Origin: Marinilabiliales bacterium
GTDB lineage: Bacteria > Bacteroidota > Bacteroidia > Bacteroidales > SZUA-534
Reading direction: 5' to 3'
DNA: 64,000 nucleotides
Assembly (NCBI GenBank): GCA_003512955.1
Contig: DOTG01000028.1
Span: 124,001 to 188,000, forward strand
Below are positions 52,593-60,996 of this stretch, piece by piece. Below the pieces are notes generated by a model, which saw only the letters and a list, made by a program, of their open reading frames with translations, was not told the origin of the DNA and did no database searches. The first letter of the stretch is position 1, and every line of letters starts with the position of its first letter. Position numbers and translations under genes: made by a program.

Positions 52593-52611
52593 TCGGTATA
52601 TGAATCCGGTA

Positions 52612-53832
52612 TTACTTTTGTTGACCAAGAATCACCCGCATGGTATCGGTTGCAATCACCTTTTCCTCGTTGGTAGGTATAATCGCTACTTTTACACGAG
52701 AATCGGGTGTACTCAGAAGAGTAGCTTTTCCGCGGACACCGCTATTAATTTCCCTATCAATTTTAACCCCAAGGAATTCCATTTCGTTGCATATTTCTTC
52801 ACGGGTTTCAGGGCCATTTTCGCCGACACCCCCGGTAAAGATTAATGCATCAATTCCGCCAATTTCTGCAGCAAACGCGCCAATATACCTTTTTACCCTC
52901 AGGTGGTACATGCTTAAAGCCAAAATGGCCCGTTCATTTTTATTGTTCCAGGCTTCATTCTCAACATCGCGCATATCGGACGAAATGCCTGAAATACCCA
53001 ATATACCGCTCCTTTTATTTATCAAATCGTTGATTCCTTTTAAATCAAGATTCTCTTTTTCCATCAAATATAATAAAGCACCTGCATCGAGGTTACCCAC
53101 GCGGGTCCCCATTATAAGGCCTTCAACCGGGGTAAAGCCCATGGAGGTATCGAACGATTTCCCGTTTTTGATGGCAGCAATGGATGCCCCATTACCCAAA
53201 TGGCAAGTGATGAGTTTTGAATTATTGAAATCCAATCCTAAAAACTCGCAGGCTTTTTCAGCCACGTATTTATGGCTGGTTCCGTGGAAACCATACCTGC
53301 GCACTTTATGTTTAGTGTAGTATTCATAAGGGATGGCATACAAAAAAGATTCCGGTGGCATGGATTGGTGGAACGAGGTATCGAACACAGCCACTTGTGG
53401 AACATTCGGGAGCAAACGCTCCATGGACTCGATGCCTGCAAGGTGGGCCGGGTTATGCAATGGAGCCAGATCGCTTAATTTCCCGATGCGCTGTTTTACC
53501 TGTTCATCAATCATCACGCTTTTGGTAAAAAACTCACCTCCATGTGCCACACGGTGACCTACAGCCTGAATGTCGTTTACATCTTCAATAACACCATGCG
53601 CCCTGCTGGTCAAAGCTTCCAAAATGAAATTGATGCCAACTTCATGATTTTGAATTTCTTCAGTAAATTTATACTTGCCTCCACCCTCGGGTTTGTGGGT
53701 TAAAATACCATCGGGTAACCCAATCCGTTCAACCACTCCAACTGCTTTAACTGCTGGTTCGTCCATATTGGCCATATCAAGTAATTGATATTTTATCGAC
53801 GAACTTCCGCAGTTCAGAACTAATACAATCAT
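52612..53832 (-). CDS. ackA: acetate kinase
   Basis: 406 residues, the usual length. It makes ATP from acetyl phosphate and ADP in mixed-acid fermentation. ASKHA motifs are complete: VLNCGSSSIKYQL at the start, VAHGGEFF, VFDTSFHQSMPP, YGFHGTSHKYV (catalytic His region), HLGNGASI and FTGGVGENGP near the end. It starts 30 bases after the stop of pta on the same strand, so it is the second gene of a pta-ackA operon, and is followed by a strong terminator. Confidence 0.98.
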   Translation of the reverse strand: MIVLVLNCGSSSIKYQLLDMANMDEPAVKAVGVVERIGLPDGILTHKPEGGGKYKFTEEIQNHEVGINFILEALTSRAHGVIEDVNDIQAVGHRVAHGGEFFTKSVMIDEQVKQRIGKLSDLAPLHNPAHLAGIESMERLLPNVPQVAVFDTSFHQSMPPESFLYAIPYEYYTKHKVRRYGFHGTSHKYVAEKACEFLGLDFNNSKLITCHLGNGASIAAIKNGKSFDTSMGFTPVEGLIMGTRVGNLDAGALLYLMEKENLDLKGINDLINKRSGILGISGISSDMRDVENEAWNNKNERAILALSMYHLRVKRYIGAFAAEIGGIDALIFTGGVGENGPETREEICNEMEFLGVKIDREINSGVRGKATLLSTPDSRVKVAIIPTNEEKVIATDTMRVILGQQK

Positions 53833-53862
53833 TTTTACTTTTAATTAATTATTATAGGATTA

Positions 53863-54864
53863 TTATTTTGCGGCCGCTTGATTACAGGTAATTGCCACCA
53901 AGCTGACAATATCATCAACCGAACACCCCCGGGAAAGATCATTAATGGGTGCTGCCATTCCCTGCAACACAGGACCAACAGCTTCGGCTCCGGCCAATCG
54001 CTGAACCAGTTTATAGGCAATATTTCCGGTTTCCAATGTCGGGAAAACCAACACATTGGCATGACCGGCAATCTCACTACCTTTAGCTTTGCTTGCCCCA
54101 ATGGCAGGAACAATAGCTGCATCAGCCTGAAGTTCGCCATCAATTTTCATGTCGGGAGCCATCTTTTTTGCTATTTCGGTGGCTTTAACTACTTTATCCA
54201 CCATTTCATGTTTGGCCGAACCTTTGGTTGAAAAGCTCAACATGGCTATCTTTGGCTCAATTCCGGCAATGGCCCGTGTGGTTTTACCTGTCTCTACAGC
54301 TATTTCGGCCAATTCTTCGGCAGTGGGGTTTGGATGAACGGCACAGTCGGCAAAAACCATCAAACCGTTTTCGCCATAGCTTTTATCTTTCATAATCATT
54401 AAAAAGGCTCCTGAAACCACACTGATTCCCGGTTTGGTTTTAACAATCTGGAAAGCTGGCCGTAATACGTCGCCAGTGGCATTAGCTGCTCCGGCCACTT
54501 CACCATCGGCATCCCCCATTTTTACTATCATTACTGCCAGATACAATGGATCTTCTAAAAGCTTTGTAGCCTCATCGCGGCTAAGTCCTTTACTTTTGCG
54601 CAGCTCAACCAGTTTATCGATGTATAAATCTTTTTTTGCATGGTTTTTTGGATCAACAACCTGAGCCTTTGAAATGTGCTGCAAACCAAATTTTGTGGCC
54701 AATTGTTCAATCTCTTGTCTGTTGCCTATTAAAGCAATTTTTGCAATTCCCTCGGCCAAAACAATATCGGCTGCTTTGATGGTACGTTCTTCGGTACCTT
54801 CGGGCAATACAATGGTTTTATGGTATTGTTTTGCCTTTTCTTTAATTTTAGTTATTAAATCCAT
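53863..54864 (-). CDS. pta: phosphate acetyltransferase (short form)
   Basis: 333 residues. It converts acetyl-CoA and phosphate to acetyl phosphate. It is a stand-alone PTA_PTB domain without the N-terminal DRTGG and P-loop regions of long enterobacterial Pta. Motifs: TIKAADIVLAEGIAKIALIG, AVMIVKMGDADGEVAGA, ADCAVHPNPTAEELAEIAVE, MLSFSTKGSAKHEMVDKV and the C-terminal GLVLQGMAAPINDLSRG-like stretch (GPVLQGMAAP). First gene of pta-ackA. With ptb-buk about 3.7 kb away it gives two parallel substrate-level phosphorylation routes. Confidence 0.97.
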   Translation of the reverse strand: MDLITKIKEKAKQYHKTIVLPEGTEERTIKAADIVLAEGIAKIALIGNRQEIEQLATKFGLQHISKAQVVDPKNHAKKDLYIDKLVELRKSKGLSRDEATKLLEDPLYLAVMIVKMGDADGEVAGAANATGDVLRPAFQIVKTKPGISVVSGAFLMIMKDKSYGENGLMVFADCAVHPNPTAEELAEIAVETGKTTRAIAGIEPKIAMLSFSTKGSAKHEMVDKVVKATEIAKKMAPDMKIDGELQADAAIVPAIGASKAKGSEIAGHANVLVFPTLETGNIAYKLVQRLAGAEAVGPVLQGMAAPINDLSRGCSVDDIVSLVAITCNQAAAK

Positions 54865-54902
54865 TGTGAATCAGATATTTAAGAAATGATTGCTTTGAAT
54901 TG

Positions 54903-54910
54903 CAAAAATA
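54903..54910 (-). promoter_or_regulatory. -7 box of the pta-ackA unit
   Basis: On the minus strand TATTTTTG, an exact TAnnTTTG. The leader to the pta ATG is about 32 bases. The -33 box is unclear. Confidence 0.42.
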
Positions 54911-55034
54911 CTTCTTTTTATAAAAATCAATTATCCTAGACTGTTTTTTATTATAGAAAAAAACATGTTGCACAATGATATTTTAGTGAAAGCCGGATTT
55001 TTTTGTTAGGAACCTATTAGAATGGTCTAAAGCT

Positions 55035-56957
55035 CTATAAATTGTTAGCCCGATTAATTTTGGAAAGTGTTTTAAAAAGTTCCTCTTTTTTGATGGGATT
55101 CGGGATAAATCCGTCCCAAGTCCGTTCTTTTTCATGGACGAGTTCCTTCTTTTCGCTGGGCAAATGTGCCAGAATTATAATATTTGGCAAGCTGATTTTC
55201 ATCTGGTTCATCAAATCCAGTGCATTAACATCGGGCAAAATCATGGAAATGATGGCCAAATCAATGACTGGTTCATGCTTACACATCTCCAAAGCCTGGA
55301 ATCCATTCTCAACATAGGTTAACATGGCATTAGTCTCTTGAAGGATCTGATTCAGCTCTTTATGATCCCAGGAATATTTCCCCACAATTAAGATGGATTT
55401 GCCCTTGAGTAATAAGGTTTTAGCAGGTACAGGGGCTCCGTTACCTTCTTTAATAATAACAGGGATACTAACACTAAAAACTGTTTCATTTCCTGGAACC
55501 GAAATAAACTGGATGGTTCCATTTAATAAATCCACAAGTCCTTTGGTGATAGATAGCCCCAACCCTGTACCCCCAAACCTCCGTGTATTTTTATCATCTA
55601 CCTGCCGGAAGGACTCAAAGATTTCATTTTTAATTTTTAGGGGTATCCCTATACCGGTATCTTTAACCGATATGGCCAATGAACCACTGTCTAAAAGTTC
55701 AAAACTGAGGATGATGGCCCCTTTTTCGGTAAATTTTATTGCATTGTCAATCAGCTTGGTGGTGATATGTTTTAAACTTTCTTTATCTGAAATGATAAAA
55801 CAGGGTTCGGGAGTCCTCTTTTCAACACGGAATTCAATCAAATTCTCTTTAAGGATAAATATCTCGCGGGTATATCTTTCTGTAATTTCTTCAAGAAACT
55901 GATTGACGTCTATCAGTTCAGGGTGAATAGAAAACTGACCGGATTCAATCTTGGCCATGGTAACAATATCCGAAATTATTGTCAGCAGGTTATTGGTACT
56001 CGATTGGATGATATTCAGATACCTACGGGTATCATCGGTCGGCAAGTCGTCGCTGTTGATTAACGTGGTGAACCCCACAATAGCGTTCATGGGTGTCCGT
56101 ATTTCATGCGAAATATTCGATAAAAAACTCGATTTCAGTTGATCGGCTGCTTGCGATTTTTCTTTGGCCTCATGCAAAAGGATATTTGATTTTTCCAGCT
56201 TTGCATTCGCCTCCTGCAGTTCTTTGTTTATCGACTGATACTCCTGATTCAATTTCCGGCTATCTTCGTATTGGTTCTTAAGCATCAACTCTGCTTGTTT
56301 CCGGGTATCAATCTCTTTGGACAACAATTTATTGATTCGGTTCAGGTTCGTTTCATGTGAAATGCTGGCCTCAATTTTCTGATTCAGATATTGCAAAATG
56401 TATTGCCAAAAAATGATGATGATAATAGTTATGGTGCTAAAAACAATAATGGCCATAACCCACGATGCAAATGAATTTGAATAGGAAACAACTGTATCAT
56501 TGATGACCAAAAAATCGTTTAAAATTAAAAAACCTGTCAGGGTAAAAACCGATAATGAAATCAGAAAATTAATAATTCCCCAACGGTAGCTGATGATGAT
56601 AGAAGACAGGATGACATACAACAACAAGAAGAAAGACCCCTGAGAATATAATCCGAATGAAAGCAAACCGGAAATCCCAATAATAAGGATGATTCCTAAT
56701 AACAACGAAGCCTTCACAAAATAGCTCAATCTTTTGCGGATGATAAAAGAGGTCAAAAATAAAGCAACCATCACAATTTGAATGGTATTTACCCATCGGT
56801 ATCCGATTTCGATAATCCTTAGCAATGAACCTACAAGTGCAAACCACATGAATATGAGAACAATCCAATAAAGGAGATCCACCAATTTACCTTTGATGGA
56901 GCTAATTTCCTGGGACGTTTCCTTATTCGATATAGCCTGGATTTCTTCAAAAACCAT
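55035..56957 (-). CDS. membrane hybrid histidine kinase with degenerate receiver domain
   Basis: 640 residues. About six membrane helices (28-187) form the sensor region, followed by a coiled coil (about 190-270). HisKA has His284 in LSNISHEIRTPMN, and HATPase_c has DTGIGIP and GGTGLGLS boxes, so the kinase looks active. The C-terminal receiver (about 522-640) keeps the fold but has lost its chemistry. The acidic pair is VGKYS instead of an E/D pair, the phospho-acceptor position (571) is Ser in IISMILPD, and the conserved Lys is Asn620 (FIPNPI). It cannot be phosphorylated as a normal receiver and may be a protein-binding or inhibitory module. No response regulator is adjacent. Confidence 0.9.
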   Translation of the reverse strand: MVFEEIQAISNKETSQEISSIKGKLVDLLYWIVLIFMWFALVGSLLRIIEIGYRWVNTIQIVMVALFLTSFIIRKRLSYFVKASLLLGIILIIGISGLLSFGLYSQGSFFLLLYVILSSIIISYRWGIINFLISLSVFTLTGFLILNDFLVINDTVVSYSNSFASWVMAIIVFSTITIIIIIFWQYILQYLNQKIEASISHETNLNRINKLLSKEIDTRKQAELMLKNQYEDSRKLNQEYQSINKELQEANAKLEKSNILLHEAKEKSQAADQLKSSFLSNISHEIRTPMNAIVGFTTLINSDDLPTDDTRRYLNIIQSSTNNLLTIISDIVTMAKIESGQFSIHPELIDVNQFLEEITERYTREIFILKENLIEFRVEKRTPEPCFIISDKESLKHITTKLIDNAIKFTEKGAIILSFELLDSGSLAISVKDTGIGIPLKIKNEIFESFRQVDDKNTRRFGGTGLGLSITKGLVDLLNGTIQFISVPGNETVFSVSIPVIIKEGNGAPVPAKTLLLKGKSILIVGKYSWDHKELNQILQETNAMLTYVENGFQALEMCKHEPVIDLAIISMILPDVNALDLMNQMKISLPNIIILAHLPSEKKELVHEKERTWDGFIPNPIKKEELFKTLSKINRANNL

Positions 56958-57113
56958 GGATGCTCTGTTTGATGCGATTCAATTCTAAATTTAATTCTTT
57001 TTCAGCGAATTCATAAAATATTTTTTCCTGCTGACATAAGGCTGTCACCTACCCTGTTTAAAATTGCATAAACTTTAAATAAATTATGATGGAAAAAAAA
57101 AATTGCACCAGCC

Positions 57114-57551
57114 ATGACTGTCTTGGCTATTGAGTTGAAAACCAATATGCAGATGTTAAAACAGATTTTAGAAGACAAACCCCGCAGGTTGGTTTCAGAT
57201 GCCGTTTCGAATGGATTTCATGTTACAGGTCCTCAGTATTGGGTTTACACCTGGGCCGAATTGGATCCAAATGCCGATTTTATGCTAAAAATCTGCCTAC
57301 CGGTGGCCACCTTTGGTAACCCTCATCAAGAAAGTGAATTCCGTCTGGAAAAATTGCCCCCGTTTATGCATGTTTCAACCGAACATCTCGGAAGTTGGGA
57401 ACTTTTAGGCGAGAGTTATTCAAAACTGATGGCACAAATGACTGCCTCAGACCTGAAACCTTCCATGGTTTGCCGCGAAGTGTATATAAACTGTGATTTC
57501 GAAAAACCAGAAAATAATCGGACTGAGATTCAATTCGGAATATTAAATTAA
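57114..57551 (+). CDS. GyrI-like effector-binding protein (start possibly frameshifted)
   Basis: 145 residues. It matches the GyrI/Rob-type small-molecule-binding fold: FHVTGPQYWVYTWAE, then FMLKICLPVA, then LEKLPPFMHVSTEHLGSWE, with the C-terminal strand TEIQFGILN. No DNA-binding domain is attached. Just upstream, two ATGs (57086 and 57089) open a frame through a run of ten A (57093-57102) that is one base out of phase. With nine A the second ATG would read MEKKIAPAMTVLAIEL, a more natural start. The run may be a slippery site, a phase-variable tract or a sequencing error. The DUF3795 gene follows 38 bases on. Confidence 0.72.
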   Translation: MTVLAIELKTNMQMLKQILEDKPRRLVSDAVSNGFHVTGPQYWVYTWAELDPNADFMLKICLPVATFGNPHQESEFRLEKLPPFMHVSTEHLGSWELLGESYSKLMAQMTASDLKPSMVCREVYINCDFEKPENNRTEIQFGILN

Positions 57552-57589
57552 ATACATTTACACAACCCAAATCTTACACATTTATTCGA

Positions 57590-57928
57590 ATGGAAACAGA
57601 TCAAATTGCCTATTGTGGTTTATACTGTGCAAATTGCTTCAAATTTAAAAAAGGCACCTGCCAGGGTTGTAAAGTCACCGAAAGTAACTCATGGTGCAAA
57701 ATCAGATCCTGTGCCAAACAAAAAGGATACCTGAGCTGTGCGGATTGTTCCGAGCCCGGACATGTAAAATGCAAAACCTATAATAATTTTATAGGAAAAG
57801 TTTTCGGCCTGGTATTTAATTCCGATAGAGCTGCCTGCATTCAATTGATTAAAGATGAAGGATACCCAAACTTTGCTCAATATATGGCTGCAAATAATTT
57901 GCAAACAATCCCCCGGAGGAGAAAATAA
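57590..57928 (+). CDS. DUF3795 Cys-rich protein
   Basis: 112 residues. The Cys-rich half (CGLYCANC, then CQGC, WCKIRSCAKQKGYLSCADC, then KCKTY) is the DUF3795 signature, probably binding metal. The second half is helical (ACIQLIKDEGYPNFAQYMA) and ends basic (PRRRK). Cytoplasmic, with no known activity. It is likely co-transcribed with the GyrI-like gene 38 bases upstream. A palindromic element starts 38 bases after the stop. Confidence 0.85.
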   Translation: METDQIAYCGLYCANCFKFKKGTCQGCKVTESNSWCKIRSCAKQKGYLSCADCSEPGHVKCKTYNNFIGKVFGLVFNSDRAACIQLIKDEGYPNFAQYMAANNLQTIPRRRK

Positions 57929-57965
57929 CATTGAGCTACTCCGGAAAACAGAGAAATTCTAAATT

Positions 57966-58006
57966 AGTCATCCGGTGAATCCATAAAAATTATTCACCGG
58001 ATGACT
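57966..58006. repeat. palindromic intergenic element, family member 4
   Basis: AGTCATCCGGTGAAT (57966-57980) and ATTCACCGGATGACT (57992-58006) are perfect 15-base complements around an 11-base loop. It shares its arm with the elements at 34.6, 42.6 and 47.1 kb. It may end the GyrI-DUF3795 transcript. Confidence 0.75.
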
Positions 58007-58034
58007 TTACGTAGTAGGCTCAACCTTGAAATTT

Positions 58035-58238
58035 CCTTGATTCCGCAAGTCATGTATCAAGATTGCAGGGTTGAATGGTTACAGGGATGGTCATTAGCTA
58101 ATTTGCTAATTATCTCATTAGCTAAAAAACTAAAAACTTAATAGTCTAATTGCTCTTGTATCTAATTTCTAATCTCTAATCTCATGTTTCTTGTCTCATA
58201 TCTTGATACTAAAATATTTTTTTCTGCTATATAAGCGA
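58035..58238 (-). repeat. MITE-like dispersed repeat, copy 2 (inverted)
   Basis: The core 58054-58209 begins GTATCAAGAT and ends ATCTTGATAC. Its reverse complement aligns with 19020-19196: the AGACAAGAAAC and GATTAGA-rich stretch and the AATTAGACTATTAAGTTTTTAG segment are shared. This copy carries about 40 extra bases around an AATTAGCAAATTAGCTAATGA duplication. Between the DUF3795 stop and the YafY start there is no other recognisable feature apart from the palindrome. Confidence 0.75.
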
Positions 58239-58277
58239 AATTGAATTACTAACATTGTTTAACAGGATTTCAAATCT

Positions 58278-59252
58278 ATGAACAGGATCGAGCGGTTACA
58301 GTCCATTTTAATTCAACTGCAAAGCAAGCAAGTTGTTAAAGCTCAAGAAATTGCCGACCGTTTTCAAATCAGCCTCCGTACCGTGTATCGCGACATGAGG
58401 GCTTTGGAAGAAAGTGGTGTTCCCATTGGAGCTGAGGCAGGTATCGGCTATTTTTTGAGCGACGATTTCGTGCTCCCTCCTATCCTTTTCGATTCCAAAG
58501 AAGCATTGTCATTGCTCCTGGCAGGTAAATTGGTCCCTTTCCTTTCGGACCAGCAGACCAATGAATCGTTGCAGAATGCGTTGTTCAAAATAAAATCGGT
58601 ACTTAAACCTCACGATAAAGAGGCTATGGGAATACTTGAAACACATATGCATGTTTATAATGGATTATCTCAAACCCCTACCCCAAAATCCATTTACCTC
58701 CACGAGGTGCAATCGGCTTTAATCCAAAATAAAGTAATCCGGTTAAGCTACTTTTCTAATTACAACCAACAACAAACTAGCCGTGAAGTGGAACCTATTG
58801 CCCTTATTTTTTATGCCATGAATTGGCACCTTATCGGTTTTTGCCGCATGCGGCAAAGCTACCGCGATTTCCGGCTCGACCGTATCATAGACCTTCAGAT
58901 TACCGATGAAAAATTTACCCGTGATTTGAAACAATCGTTCAACGAATTTGTCGAATCTGAAAAAAAGCGGAACAATTATATCGAAATTAACATTTTAGTT
59001 ACCAAACAATTAGCACTTTTAATTTCCGATTCAAAGTATTGGTATGGGTTTATAAAAGAAGAAGCTCTGGGAGAAAAAATCAAAATGACCTTTCTGAATC
59101 CTGATATTGCCGGCTTTGCCCGTTGGATTCTAACAATGGGCGAGGCAGTGGATATTTTAAGCCCCCATGAATTAAAAAGCAAAATTATTGAAATGGTTCA
59201 AAACCTGAACACGCTTTATCTTCCTTCGCATCCTTTGAAGGAACAACATTGA
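58278..59252 (+). CDS. YafY-family WYL-domain transcriptional regulator
   Basis: 324 residues. N-terminal HTH_11 (IERLQSILIQLQSKQ, then ADRFQISLRTVYRDMRALEE) at about 1-60, followed by GIGYFLSDDFVLPPI and a WYL domain at about 140-215 (the WYL-like core IRLSYFSNYN, then VEPIALIFYAMNWHLIGFC, then FRLDRI). A C-terminal WCX-type extension runs to the end. Proteins of this build are cytoplasmic regulators that respond to a ligand bound in the WYL pocket. The downstream FRG gene converges on it with only three bases between the stops. Target genes cannot be told. Confidence 0.92.
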   Translation: MNRIERLQSILIQLQSKQVVKAQEIADRFQISLRTVYRDMRALEESGVPIGAEAGIGYFLSDDFVLPPILFDSKEALSLLLAGKLVPFLSDQQTNESLQNALFKIKSVLKPHDKEAMGILETHMHVYNGLSQTPTPKSIYLHEVQSALIQNKVIRLSYFSNYNQQQTSREVEPIALIFYAMNWHLIGFCRMRQSYRDFRLDRIIDLQITDEKFTRDLKQSFNEFVESEKKRNNYIEINILVTKQLALLISDSKYWYGFIKEEALGEKIKMTFLNPDIAGFARWILTMGEAVDILSPHELKSKIIEMVQNLNTLYLPSHPLKEQH

Positions 59253-59255
59253 GCT

Positions 59256-59978
59256 TCAATAATCAAGGTTTAAAAACGACCAGTTGATATGCCTCGAAAG
59301 TCCATCCAAGTCGGGGAAAAGGCTCATTTTATTAATGCCATAATGCGATAATTCCAAGCTAAACTGCCGTCTGAAATCTTTATCAATGATAATCTTTTCA
59401 AGCCTGTCAGTAGCAGGTAGGTTTTCATCCAATGCACACGAGGGTGGAAAATGGATGGTAAAAATCCCCCCTTGCCTCATAATCCTTGGAACTATTGAAC
59501 GTGCCGACAATCGGTAGATTTTATCTTTAGTGATTTTATTGTCCTCCATATGAAATGGGTTTGGAAATAGCTCCGTATCAAAAAAATCACGCTCCGAGTA
59601 GTGGGCGTAAATAATGCTTTCAGTATCTAATTCCAAGGAGTTGTCGGGAAGGGTTACGGCAAAAAAAGCGGCAATCATGGGATTAAATGTCCAATCGAGC
59701 AAACGGGTAGCCAATCCATGGTGTTGAGCAATTGCAAGCAAATCCCACTGATTTTCAACAGGTTTATCAAAATAGGCCACTGCATGCCGGCACCATCTTT
59801 CGAAAATATCCTTATCGTTCAGGTTTTTGGCCACAAAATGGGGGCGTCCGGCTTTTGGGACCAATTTATGCTCCAAACTACTCTCTCCCCGGTAAAACCA
59901 TCGTGACCAATGCTTGTTATGCTCATGAATTATTTGATGAAAATCGGTAAATGATTGTATCCTTTTTTCAGTAATCAT
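59256..59978 (-). CDS. FRG-domain protein
   Basis: 240 residues. The FRG domain (named for its FxxxRG motif) is visible: FTDFHQIIHEHNKHWSRWFYRGES, then LVPKAGRPH, then WDLLAIAQHHGLATRLLDWT and ALDENLPATDRLEKIIID. The family is often found in single-domain cytoplasmic proteins and in association with mobile elements and defence loci. Its activity is unknown. No defence gene is adjacent here, so no defence claim is made. Confidence 0.85.
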   Translation of the reverse strand: MITEKRIQSFTDFHQIIHEHNKHWSRWFYRGESSLEHKLVPKAGRPHFVAKNLNDKDIFERWCRHAVAYFDKPVENQWDLLAIAQHHGLATRLLDWTFNPMIAAFFAVTLPDNSLELDTESIIYAHYSERDFFDTELFPNPFHMEDNKITKDKIYRLSARSIVPRIMRQGGIFTIHFPPSCALDENLPATDRLEKIIIDKDFRRQFSLELSHYGINKMSLFPDLDGLSRHINWSFLNLDY

Positions 59979-60157
59979 ACACTAAGTTTTGCATCAAAGA
60001 TAATCCATTTTGCTGTTGCATGAATATTCTCTTTGGCAACCCATAAGTGGCTATTTTTAAAAATTTCAGTAAAATAGGGTATTTCACGAAAATACCCCAT
60101 TTAGCAACCTAAAACCGTCTCATGGTATGACATTCCAACTATTTTTATGACATTAAA

Positions 60158-60601
60158 CTAGCTCCGGGAATAGAATGGAAGTACCACATATTGATAAATA
60201 TAACATCCGGCACAAAAGCTAAAAACACATTCCAGCGTAGATAAAACTGCAACCAAAGAGACAATAATGAATGTAGCCGTTAATTGCCCCGATAAAAAGA
60301 AAACCACAGAAAGGGCAAACATCAGTCCACCCAAACGTGCAGCAAATAACTTGGGGGCTTTATCAATCATTGGAGTTTTAAATTGGAAAAGGGCACTTAT
60401 TCCTTTGGCCAACCAATGAATAATACTAAGACTTGAGAAATTGAAACCCCGCAGCAAAAAGTCAATACACAAAAATACCAATAGGTATAACCATTGCGTC
60501 GAAATATAAAAAGCTATCAATGCAATATTGATAAACGCTGTAATCCGGGGAAGATGTTCCGGAACTCTCTCATTTGAAATGGGGCAAATTACGTTTTGCA
60601 T
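60158..60601 (-). CDS. DUF4395 membrane protein
   Basis: 147 residues with four membrane helices (about 22-40, 42-58, 95-110 and 112-140). The DUF4395 pattern is visible at the N-terminus (CPISNERVPEHLPRITAF) and in FAARLGGLMFALSVVFFL, followed by LECVFSFCAGCYIYQYVVLP with a CxxC-type pair near the end. Function unknown. It lies downstream of the 31-residue ORF but is separated from it by a terminator. Confidence 0.85.
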   Translation of the reverse strand: MQNVICPISNERVPEHLPRITAFINIALIAFYISTQWLYLLVFLCIDFLLRGFNFSSLSIIHWLAKGISALFQFKTPMIDKAPKLFAARLGGLMFALSVVFFLSGQLTATFIIVSLVAVLSTLECVFSFCAGCYIYQYVVLPFYSRS

Positions 60602-60619
60602 AAAATCCTATTTTTAAGT

Positions 60620-60654
60620 AAAAAAAAAGCCCCTCGGATTAGTTCTGAAGGGCT
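60620..60654 (-). terminator. terminator of the 31-residue ORF
   Basis: On the minus strand AGCCCTTC pairs with GAGGGGCT, separated by a loop of about 11 bases, and is followed by nine T. It lies 25 bases after the stop of the small ORF and before the DUF4395 gene. Confidence 0.85.
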
Positions 60655-60679
60655 GATAAATAAAAAAAGTAATTATCAT

Positions 60680-60775
60680 TTAATCTGTACCACCCCAAAG
60701 CATACGCATTTTCATACAACAACCTGCTGATTTGAAATTACACATACACATGAACTGGAAAAGATTTGTCATCAT
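60680..60775 (-). CDS. 31-residue Cys-rich small protein (candidate)
   Basis: Minus-strand ATG-ATG at 60775 followed by 31 codons and TAA. The peptide starts MMTNLFQFMCMCNFKSAGCC and ends with a Met-rich basic stretch (MKMRMLWGGTD). It has four Cys (two in MCMCN and a CC pair) and seven Met. A full Bacteroidota promoter lies 21 bases upstream and a strong terminator 25 bases after the stop, so this short region is a transcription unit on its own. A metal (copper-type Met/Cys) binding role is only a composition-based guess. It might instead be a small RNA. Confidence 0.55.
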   Translation of the reverse strand: MMTNLFQFMCMCNFKSAGCCMKMRMLWGGTD

Positions 60776-60795
60776 TGTGATTTAATTTGTGAGTC

Positions 60796-60826
60796 CAAAA
60801 ATAGGATTTATTAGTATTTAGACAAA
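60796..60826 (-). promoter_or_regulatory. promoter of the 31-residue ORF
   Basis: On the minus strand TTTG (60823-60826), 19 bases, then TATTTTTG (60796-60803): both boxes are exact to the TTTG-N19-21-TAnnTTTG consensus. The expected transcript start is near 60788. Confidence 0.65.
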
Positions 60827-60996
60827 ATAAAAATAACTTTTTTTTCAATACGATAAATCATTAATCAGGATCATCTAGTTAATCCTCAAATCTGTAAGTC
60901 GTAGTGCGACTAGATACCCCATCTTTTAAACATTTATATTTCGCCTGTAGAATTTAGGTAATATTTAAACAAACCAAAGTATTGCCAGCTTTTCAG

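Noticed and set aside
52640..53320. Open frame of 226 codons antisense to acetate kinase
   Set aside because: The ackA frame has all family motifs; the antisense frame has none and is Ser/Pro/Ile-biased as expected of a shadow.
59256..59978. FRG gene as part of an anti-phage defence island
   Set aside because: Neighbours are a YafY regulator and DUF4395; no nuclease, reverse transcriptase, methylase or mobile gene is nearby.
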